A stretch of 12,431 nucleotides of DNA, from positions 1 to 12,431 of the forward strand of contig JAUVNZ010000020.1 in assembly GCA_030599435.1 (NCBI GenBank). Reading direction: 5' to 3'. The translations under genes and the position numbers were made by a program. A model generated the notes under the pieces. That model did no database searches and had not been told where the DNA came from. It saw only the letters and a program-made list of their open reading frames with translations. The stretch is from Gammaproteobacteria bacterium (GTDB lineage Bacteria > Pseudomonadota > Gammaproteobacteria > SZUA-152). Shown here piece after piece: positions 8,184 to 12,431 of this stretch. How positions within the stretch are numbered: the stretch's first letter is position 1; the number at the start of each line of letters is the position of its first letter.

Positions 8184-9221
8184 ATGGCACTTATATCATT
8201 ACGCCAATTACTGGATTACGCCGCTGAAAATGATTTCGGCATGCCGGCATTTAATGTTAACAATATGGAACAGGTGCATGCCATTATGCAGGCAGCCGAT
8301 GAAACCGACAGCCCTGTCATTATGCAGGGTTCTGCCGGTGCTCGATCTTATGCTGGCGAACCTTTCCTGCGTCACTTGATCAGTGCAGCGATTGAACAAT
8401 ATCCTCATATTCCTATTGTTATGCATCAGGACCACGGTTCCGAACCTGCCGTATGCCTGCGCTCAATTCAGTCAGGCTTTAGCTCAGTAATGATGGACGG
8501 TTCGTTAGAAGCTGACATGAAAACCCCATCAAGTTTCGAATACAACGTAAACACAACAGCAGAAGTGGTAAAAATGGCTCATGCCGGCGGTGTTTCTGTG
8601 GAAGGTGAGCTGGGTTGTCTGGGTTCACTGGAAACCGGCGAAATGGGTGAAGAAGATGGTCACGGTGCTGAAGGTAAACTGGATTTGGATATGTTGCTGA
8701 CCGATCCCCATGAAGCCAAAGATTTTGTCGAAAAAACTAATGTGGATGCCCTGGCCATTGCCATTGGTACTTCGCATGGCGCATACAAGTTTACCAAGCC
8801 ACCCACTGGGGCAGTATTGCGTATCGATCGCATCAAAGAAATTCATGCCGTGATTCCTAATACACATTTGGTCATGCATGGTTCTTCCTCAGTGCCACAA
8901 GACTGGTTAGCGGTCATCAACAGCCACGGTGGCGCTATGGGTGAAACCTACGGTGTTCCAGTTGAAGAAATTCAGGAAGGCATCAAAAATGGTGTTCGTA
9001 AAGTAAATATCGATACTGATTTACGTATGGCATCTACCGGTGCGATACGTAAATACCTGATTGATAATCCAGCCAACTTTGACCCACGCAAATTCCTTAA
9101 AGAATCTACCGCCGCTATGAGTAGTATTTGTAAATCACGGTTTGAGGCCTTTGGTTGTTCTGGACATGCATCCAAGATAACCGCCAAGTCTTTGGAAAAG
9201 ATGATCGATTATTACAAATAA
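8184..9221 (+). CDS. fba: class II fructose-bisphosphate aldolase, Calvin-cycle subtype
   Basis: This metal-dependent aldolase joins dihydroxyacetone phosphate with glyceraldehyde 3-phosphate (or erythrose 4-phosphate) and works in both glycolysis and the Calvin cycle. The 345 residues match the Calvin subtype of class II aldolases. HQDHG (81-85) supplies the catalytic Asp83 and zinc ligand His84, EGELG (140-144) an acidic ligand region, GTSHG (195-199) His198, and MHGSSS (231-236) zinc ligand His232. KVNIDTDLR (273-281) binds the substrate phosphate. ATG at 8184 follows AGGAG by 7 bases. It is the last gene of the cluster, 69 bases after pyk, and is followed by a hairpin and a strong two-way terminator. 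The same family is often called cbbA or fbaA in autotrophs. Confidence 0.95.
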   Translation: MALISLRQLLDYAAENDFGMPAFNVNNMEQVHAIMQAADETDSPVIMQGSAGARSYAGEPFLRHLISAAIEQYPHIPIVMHQDHGSEPAVCLRSIQSGFSSVMMDGSLEADMKTPSSFEYNVNTTAEVVKMAHAGGVSVEGELGCLGSLETGEMGEEDGHGAEGKLDLDMLLTDPHEAKDFVEKTNVDALAIAIGTSHGAYKFTKPPTGAVLRIDRIKEIHAVIPNTHLVMHGSSSVPQDWLAVINSHGGAMGETYGVPVEEIQEGIKNGVRKVNIDTDLRMASTGAIRKYLIDNPANFDPRKFLKESTAAMSSICKSRFEAFGCSGHASKITAKSLEKMIDYYK

Positions 9222-9255
9222 CAAGTGTGTTAATAAAGATGTATAAATAATAATT

Positions 9256-9272
9256 TTCTGGCAAGGCCAGAA
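9256..9272 (+). other. small hairpin after fba
   Basis: TTCTGGC (9256-9262) pairs perfectly with GCCAGAA (9266-9272) around an AAG loop. No T run follows. Lying just before the terminator palindrome, it may protect the 3' end of the fba mRNA. Confidence 0.4.
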
Positions 9273-9280
9273 TAATCTAC

Positions 9281-9310
9281 AAAAAAGGGATGCATATGCA
9301 TCCCTTTTTT
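9281..9310. terminator. perfect palindrome, bidirectional intrinsic terminator
   Basis: Six A, then GGGATGCATATGCATCCC (9287-9304), then six T form a perfect 30-base palindrome. On either strand it gives a GC-containing stem followed by a T run. It lies 59 bases after the fba stop and 32 bases after the stop of the convergent FKBP gene, so it should end both transcripts. Confidence 0.9.
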
Positions 9311-9342
9311 ATTTATCTAATTGTTTAAGACGGTATTAAATT

Positions 9343-9810
9343 TTAATGTGCATGTCCGTGATCAAGCTCTTCTGGCGTTGCATCACGCACCGCTTCTATG
9401 CTGACATCGAAGTGTAATGTTTTTCCCGCCAATGGATGGTTGGCATCAACCGTAACCTCTTCATCACTCACTTCAACAACCACAATTATTTGCATTCCCT
9501 GTGGGCCTTCAGTCTGAAATTGCATTCCCGGTTGAATATCCTCGACACCTTCAAAGGCGCTGCACGGAACTTTTTGTATGGCTTCAGGTGAATGCTCGCC
9601 ATAACCATCATCAGGTGCCACGGTTACTTTTAATGTGGCTCCAGTTGTTTTTCCCGTAAGCTCATTTTCCAGGCCAGGAATAATATTATTTGCACCATGC
9701 AGGTAAACCATCGGATCACCATCTCGCGAATTATCCAGAATTTCTCCTGCATCATCCGTCAGTGTGTAATGAATAGTCACCACACTTTTATCGCCAATCA
9801 TTAAACTCAT
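9343..9810 (-). CDS. SlyD-like FKBP-type peptidyl-prolyl isomerase
   Basis: This 155-residue protein is a cytosolic FKBP prolyl isomerase and chaperone of the SlyD/FkpB kind. The FKBP fold begins at [19 protein letters not shown] (10-28), continues with [18 protein letters not shown] (31-48), and closes with [13 protein letters not shown] (124-136). The roughly 50 residues between (about 72-122) are the inserted chaperone flap typical of SlyD. The C-terminus ends HGHAH, a much shortened form of the histidine-rich metal-binding tail of E. coli SlyD, so nickel storage may be reduced. ATG at 9810 has AAGGA 8 bases upstream; a second Met at residue 4 is less well placed. It lies 24 bases downstream of nhaD on the same strand and so may be co-transcribed with it. 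Confidence 0.92.
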   Translation of the reverse strand: MSLMIGDKSVVTIHYTLTDDAGEILDNSRDGDPMVYLHGANNIIPGLENELTGKTTGATLKVTVAPDDGYGEHSPEAIQKVPCSAFEGVEDIQPGMQFQTEGPQGMQIIVVVEVSDEEVTVDANHPLAGKTLHFDVSIEAVRDATPEELDHGHAH

Positions 9811-9834
9811 AAGTCTTTTCCTTTACATATTTTT

Positions 9835-11244
9835 CTAAAATAAATTTTTATTAATCAGCATATGCGCATAAATACTAGCCGCATAACCCAGCGCAATCGC
9901 CGGCGCCCATTTCAAATGCCCAAAAAACGTGTATTTACCCCTTGCCTGCCCCATAAGGGCTACACCAGCTGCAGAACCAATAGATAACATACTACCGCCA
10001 ACCCCAGCGGTAAGAGTAACCAGCAACCAATGTCCTTGAGACATGTCTGGCTGCATCGTCAACACCGCAAACATCACTGGAATATTATCTACAATGGCTG
10101 AAAGCACACCGACAGCAACGTTGGCTGAAAAAGGCCCCCATTGCTCGTACATAAGTTCCGAGACCAATCCGAGGTAACCGATAAACCCCAGGCCACCCAC
10201 ACATAACACGACGCCATAAAAAAACAGAAGCGTGTCCCACTCGGCGCGGGCAATTTTGTTAAACACATCAAAGGGGATTACGTCGCCAGGACGGCTATCG
10301 CTGTAGGGTATATCACTACGATGACGATAATGTGTTTTTTTCAGGTAAAAACCAAAAAATTGTAAGTAAGCCAGGCCGGTTAACATACCAATGACGGGGG
10401 GCAAATGCAGAAAATTGTGAAAACTGACTGCGGTGGTGATGGTCATCAGGAATAAAACCATAATCCGTTTGGCACCACGCTTCATCACCACCAACTCATC
10501 ATCAGCAACCGGTTGCTCGTTAGGTATAGCAAAATGCATGATGGCTGCGGGAACAACAAAATTAACCAACGAAGGAATAAACAACGCAAAAAATTCCCAG
10601 AAATCCACAATTCCCTTTTGCCATACCATTAACGTCGTGATATCACCAAACGGACTAAAGGCACCGCCTGCATTAGCGGCAACAACAATATTGATGCAGG
10701 CAATACCAATGAATTTTTTGTTATCACCGCCTACGGCCATAACCACAGCGCACATTAACAATGCGGTGGTGAGGTTGTCTGCCACCGGTGAAATAAAAAA
10801 TGCCAGTATGCCGGTTAACCAAAATAACTTGCGGAAACCATAACCCCGTCGGATTAACCAGGAACGTAAAGCATCAAAGACCAAACGTTCATCCATAGCG
10901 TTGATGTAAGTCATCGCTACCAGCAGGAACAGCATCAGTTCCGTGTATTCCAGGAAATTATGGCGAACCGCCTGCTCTGCTTCGTGGGTGAGACCTTCGC
11001 TCGCATAAACTGCCGCGATCAACGCCCAAATAATGCCTGCAGCAAGAATAACGGGTTTTGATTTACGCAGATGGGTAAATTCTTCTGCCATCACAAAGGC
11101 ATAAGCCAGCACAAAAATACCAATGGCCGCATAACCCACCGTATGGTTTGTTAAGTCCAGTCGTGTACCGCCTGTTGATGCAAACACCAATTCAGGTAAC
11201 AGAAGTGCAAAGCTAAAGAATAAAACTGCCGACAGAATTTTCAC
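9835..11244 (-). CDS. nhaD: NhaD-family Na+/H+ antiporter
   Basis: NhaD antiporters of the ion transporter superfamily expel Na+ (and Li+) in exchange for H+, aiding salt and alkali tolerance at the inner membrane. The protein has 469 residues with about a dozen hydrophobic segments. An N-terminal hydrophobic stretch ending FASTGG (21-26) looks like a signal sequence. The paired half-repeats carry SPVADNLTTALLM (152-164) and SAIVDNIPVMFA (382-393), each with an Asp-Asn pair at a likely helix break. FSPFGDITTLMVW (196-208) and GSAAGVALMGQARGKYTF (423-440) are further family blocks. The start is GTG at 11244, with AGGG 9 bases upstream. An ATG at 11249 is out of frame and stops at once. It lies 91 bases after sulP with no clear terminator between. 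Confidence 0.93.
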   Translation of the reverse strand: MKILSAVLFFSFALLLPELVFASTGGTRLDLTNHTVGYAAIGIFVLAYAFVMAEEFTHLRKSKPVILAAGIIWALIAAVYASEGLTHEAEQAVRHNFLEYTELMLFLLVAMTYINAMDERLVFDALRSWLIRRGYGFRKLFWLTGILAFFISPVADNLTTALLMCAVVMAVGGDNKKFIGIACINIVVAANAGGAFSPFGDITTLMVWQKGIVDFWEFFALFIPSLVNFVVPAAIMHFAIPNEQPVADDELVVMKRGAKRIMVLFLMTITTAVSFHNFLHLPPVIGMLTGLAYLQFFGFYLKKTHYRHRSDIPYSDSRPGDVIPFDVFNKIARAEWDTLLFFYGVVLCVGGLGFIGYLGLVSELMYEQWGPFSANVAVGVLSAIVDNIPVMFAVLTMQPDMSQGHWLLVTLTAGVGGSMLSIGSAAGVALMGQARGKYTFFGHLKWAPAIALGYAASIYAHMLINKNLF

Positions 11245-11335
11245 TTCATCAAGACCCTAAATTTTGCTGATACGCGATTTTTTATTTGTGCACATTGTAC
11301 CTAGCTGTCAGGCAGGCATACAGTCCATGGGCTGA

Positions 11336-12431
11336 CTATTCTTCGGGCTTTTCGAGTTTTTTGGCGGCCAGGCGCAATGCCTCAAGCCGATTTGGAACAC
11401 AGTGGCCCTCAGCAAGATTGCGAATGACGCCCTGACGCTCCAGAAATGTTTTTACTGCGGGGCGCGCGCACACCAGAAAAGCCTGGCGGCCATTGTCCTG
11501 CGCATCGTGGATCATATCGTCCAGGGCGCGGGCGCTGGTAAAGTCAACCTGAGGCACGTGGGTCATATCCAGTACCAGGGCCTGGTAATGATCAAAGCTA
11601 GCTAGCCTTCTGGCCATACCTTTGGCTGCACCAAAACTCATGGGGCCCTCGAGATGGTAGAGCAAAATATCACCTTTGGCAGATTCCATAATAGAACCTT
11701 CTTCTTCATCCAGCGGCACCTCTTCTGTAACTGTGGTTGTTGCAACAGCATTTTTAAGCTGTAAATCCGTCATGCGTTTCATAAAGATAAAACTGGCCAT
11801 CACCATGCCCACGGCCACCGCCATAATCAGATCAACAAACACCGTCATCAATAACACGGTCACCATCATTAGCACACCAGCCTTGGGCGCTTTCTTAAGC
11901 CGCTTGAGATAGTCCCAGTCAATAATGTCGGTACCGACCTTGATCAGAATACCGGCGAGTACTGCCTTGGGAATTTCAGAAGCCAGACTGCCAGCGCCCA
12001 GCACAATAGCCAGCAATACCACTGCATGAAGGGCCCCTGAAATGGGGGTCAATCCACCGGCTTTGACATTTACCACGGTACGCATGGTGGCACCAGCGCC
12101 GGGCAGGCCACCGAAAAAACCCGCTACCGTGTTACCAATACCCTGGCCGATGAGCTCACGATCAGACTTGTGATAGGTACGGGTGATGTTGTCTGCCACC
12201 AGCGATGTCAGCAGGCTATCTATGGCGCCCAATGCGGCCAGAATCAATGCGGATTTAATCATGTCCGGCAAATATTCCAGCATAAAGATAGGCATCACTA
12301 TCTCTGGAATACCGGTTGGAATATCACCAATAATGGGCGCCCCGCTATCACCCATCAGATTAATGTAAACCACCGTACCAACAATCAATGCCAACAGCGG
12401 TGAAGGCATAAGCTTATTCACCTTGGGTAAA
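11336..12431 (-). CDS. SulP-family anion transporter with STAS domain, N-terminus beyond window edge
   Basis: SulP carriers move sulfate, bicarbonate, dicarboxylates or other anions across the inner membrane, some coupled to Na+ or H+. The reading frame is open to the right edge and enters as LPKVNKLMPSP, so the 364 residues seen are the C-terminal part; I infer that 150-200 residues are missing. GTGs and ATGs near 12421 are internal, not starts. The membrane core has the block from DSLLTSLVADNITR through GQGIGNTVAGFFGGLPGAGA to MRTVVNVKAGG, characteristic of SulP. Three to four membrane segments follow. After an acidic linker (PLDEEEGS) comes a STAS domain from GDILLYHLEGPMSFGAA to FLERQGVIRN. 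Sequence alone does not tell sulfate from bicarbonate transport; the BicA type is Na+-coupled. nhaD follows 91 bases downstream on the same strand. Confidence 0.9.
   Translation of the reverse strand, partial: LPKVNKLMPSPLLALIVGTVVYINLMGDSGAPIIGDIPTGIPEIVMPIFMLEYLPDMIKSALILAALGAIDSLLTSLVADNITRTYHKSDRELIGQGIGNTVAGFFGGLPGAGATMRTVVNVKAGGLTPISGALHAVVLLAIVLGAGSLASEIPKAVLAGILIKVGTDIIDWDYLKRLKKAPKAGVLMMVTVLLMTVFVDLIMAVAVGMVMASFIFMKRMTDLQLKNAVATTTVTEEVPLDEEEGSIMESAKGDILLYHLEGPMSFGAAKGMARRLASFDHYQALVLDMTHVPQVDFTSARALDDMIHDAQDNGRQAFLVCARPAVKTFLERQGVIRNLAEGHCVPNRLEALRLAAKKLEKPEE

Noticed and set aside
10433..10843. 136-codon plus-strand reading frame
   Set aside because: It is antisense within nhaD, whose membrane-protein frame is intact and family-like.
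11244..11249. ATG at 11249 as start of nhaD
   Set aside because: It is out of frame and reads ATG-AAG-TGA; the GTG at 11244 gives the expected hydrophobic N-terminus.
11287..11294. TGTGCACA palindrome upstream of nhaD
   Set aside because: It is a single 8-base palindrome with no supporting -35/-10 pair or second copy, too short to call a site.
12419..12421. GTG at 12421 as the true start of the SulP gene
   Set aside because: The frame remains open to the window edge with family-like residues (LPK) before it, and the N-terminal membrane segments of SulP would be missing.

Overview
This window looks like chromosomal DNA of a free-living, probably marine or salt-adapted gammaproteobacterium. 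The reasons are a close TrhP (YegQ) homologue, a gammaproteobacterial-type transketolase and PykA, a Calvin-subtype class II aldolase, and a NhaD sodium/proton antiporter. The gene order tkt-gap-pgk-pyk-fba is the sugar-phosphate block known from autotrophic and methylotrophic proteobacteria. I cannot name a genus from sequence alone. I see no transposase, integrase, CRISPR array, rRNA or tRNA.

Layout. (1) Positions 1-988, minus strand: trhP, cut by the left edge, with a good sigma70-like promoter behind it. (2) Positions 1176-1736, plus strand: a divergent thioredoxin-fold, peroxiredoxin-like protein. (3) Positions 1737-2109: a 373-base non-coding leader in front of transketolase. It holds a GC-rich hairpin inside a longer stem, a second hairpin followed by a run of seven T, three TTTTATAAAA palindromes (two of them in tandem repeats), and a long leader hairpin. 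(4) Positions 2110-9221, plus strand: tkt, gap, pgk, pyk and fba. All spacings are short except gap-pgk, where 286 bases hold a ~115-base imperfect inverted repeat and an intrinsic terminator. (5) Positions 9222-9342: a 30-base perfect palindrome that acts as a two-way terminator between converging units. (6) Positions 9343-12431, minus strand: sulP (cut by the right edge), nhaD and a SlyD-like FKBP prolyl isomerase, read in that order.

How the genes work together. Aldolase and transketolase interconvert hexose, pentose and triose phosphates. GAPDH and phosphoglycerate kinase link triose phosphate to 3-phosphoglycerate, and pyruvate kinase drains the pathway to pyruvate. The set serves glycolysis, gluconeogenesis, the non-oxidative pentose phosphate pathway and, if RuBisCO or RuMP enzymes lie elsewhere, carbon fixation or assimilation. 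The hairpins and terminator between gap and pgk suggest two expression units, tkt-gap and pgk-pyk-fba. On the other strand NhaD exports Na+, and the SulP carrier imports an anion such as sulfate or bicarbonate. Some SulP carriers are Na+-coupled, so the two could be linked by the sodium gradient.

No wholly new protein system is visible: every sizeable reading frame belongs to a known family. The least explained DNA is non-coding: the tkt leader and the gap-pgk inverted repeat.
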